A stretch of 64,000 nt of DNA from Streptomyces sp. DI166 (GTDB taxonomy: Bacteria > Actinomycetota > Actinomycetes > Streptomycetales > Streptomycetaceae). The notes beneath the pieces are model-generated. The model had not been told where the DNA came from. It saw only the letters and a program-made list of their open reading frames with translations, and made no database searches. Both the position numbers and the translations under genes were made by a program. The stretch covers positions 36,927-100,926 of the forward strand of contig NZ_FLSP01000021.1 in assembly GCF_900091315.1 (NCBI RefSeq), read 5' to 3'. Of this stretch, positions 63,724-64,000 are shown piece by piece (within the stretch, counting starts at the first letter, position 1; the number at the start of each line of letters is the position of its first letter).

Positions 63724-64000
63724 GCGGTGGCCTCAGCCTTCTCCTCGGCAGCGGCGGGTGCCCGGTCGTCCGGCGCGTCGTCTTCCTCGTCGCCGTGGCG
63801 GCTCTCGGCGGTGTCGCGGAGCTTGTCGATGTCGGCGGTGCCGCGGTTGCGGTAGACGGCGAGGACGATCGCCAGGCCGATACCGATCTCGGCGGCGGCG
63901 ATGGCGATGGTGAACAGGGTCAGGGCCTGGCCGGAGTGCAGGGTCTCCTCGGCGGCGCGGCTGAGCCAGACGTCGAAGGCGACCAGGTTGAGGTTGACGG
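63720..64000 (-). CDS. nuoK: NADH-quinone oxidoreductase subunit K, 5' end outside window
   Basis: The visible 93 codons read [20 protein letters not shown], then span 3 with [20 protein letters not shown] and [15 protein letters not shown], the NuoK C-terminus. A hydrophilic tail ([20 protein letters not shown]) follows that E. coli NuoK lacks. The start lies beyond the right edge. Confidence 0.95.
   Translation of the reverse strand, partial: VNLNLVAFDVWLSRAAEETLHSGQALTLFTIAIAAAEIGIGLAIVLAVYRNRGTADIDKLRDTAESRHGDEEDDAPDDRAPAAAEEKAEATA

Overview
The window is high-GC actinobacterial chromosome. Gene content, GTG/TTG starts and the clean third-position GC bias all point to Streptomyces. It covers the core information-processing locus, read almost entirely from the minus strand, and then part of the respiratory complex I operon. 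No insertion sequence, phage, CRISPR array, rRNA gene or specialised-metabolite cluster was seen.

Region 1 (1-15675, minus): the S10-spc-alpha ribosomal super-cluster. In transcription order it is rpsJ-rplC-rplD-rplW-rplB-rpsS-rplV-rpsC-rplP-rpmC-rpsQ, a double hairpin, rplN-rplX-rplE-rpsZ-rpsH-rplF-rplR-rpsE-rpmD-rplO, a strong terminator, secY-adk-map, then infA-rpmJ-rpsM-rpsK-rpoA (rpoA runs off the left edge). Six junctions use a 1-nt stop/start overlap (TGATG). A 65-bp second copy of the 3' end of map lies just downstream of map.

Region 2 (15676-20646): an accessory block between the rpsJ and tuf operons, holding a LysR regulator, a secreted chymotrypsin-fold protease with a chitin-binding-like tail, a small cupin and NADP-type glutamate dehydrogenase.

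Region 3 (20647-25076, minus): the str operon rpsL-rpsG-fusA-tuf. The rpsL and rpsJ leaders share a 25-nt block (24/25 identical) that forms a hairpin; it is the most interesting regulatory signal in the window.

Region 4 (25428-27713): a three-gene envelope-related insert (DUF1707-type protein, membrane protein, lipoprotein) between rpsL and rpoC.

Region 5 (27877-41060, minus): tRNA-Trp, secE-nusG, rplK-rplA, a LppX-like lipoprotein, rplJ-rplL behind an L10 autoregulatory leader with an attenuator, and rpoB-rpoC behind a readable vegetative promoter. The drug-target residues seen in RpoB (S433, H437, R440) and S12 (K43, K88) are wild type.

Region 6 (41061-49626): aspartate aminotransferase and an adenosine-deaminase-like enzyme (plus strand); then on the minus strand an unknown protein, murB, and a TetR/MFS/small-protein cassette with two matching operators, inserted beside the FAS-II-like dehydratase pair and rpmG; then tRNA-Met and tRNA-Thr.

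Region 7 (49627-58531): a frameshifted amidohydrolase, an unusual CGCG-rich intergenic stretch, an NAD(P)-binding reductase-like protein, a small zinc-ribbon-like protein, tRNA-Tyr (an apparently unoccupied SLP1-type attachment gene), yajQ, a GlsB-type membrane protein, an APC permease, a SMI1/KNR4 protein, yccF-htpX and a secreted repeat protein.

Region 8 (58634-64000, minus): nuoK(partial)-nuoL-nuoM-nuoN, the end of the complex I operon.

Functionally the window makes ribosomes, RNA polymerase, elongation factors and the Sec translocon. Separate leaders and terminators (S10, str, L10, rpoB, nusG, rplKA, tuf) suggest how the pieces are tuned independently.
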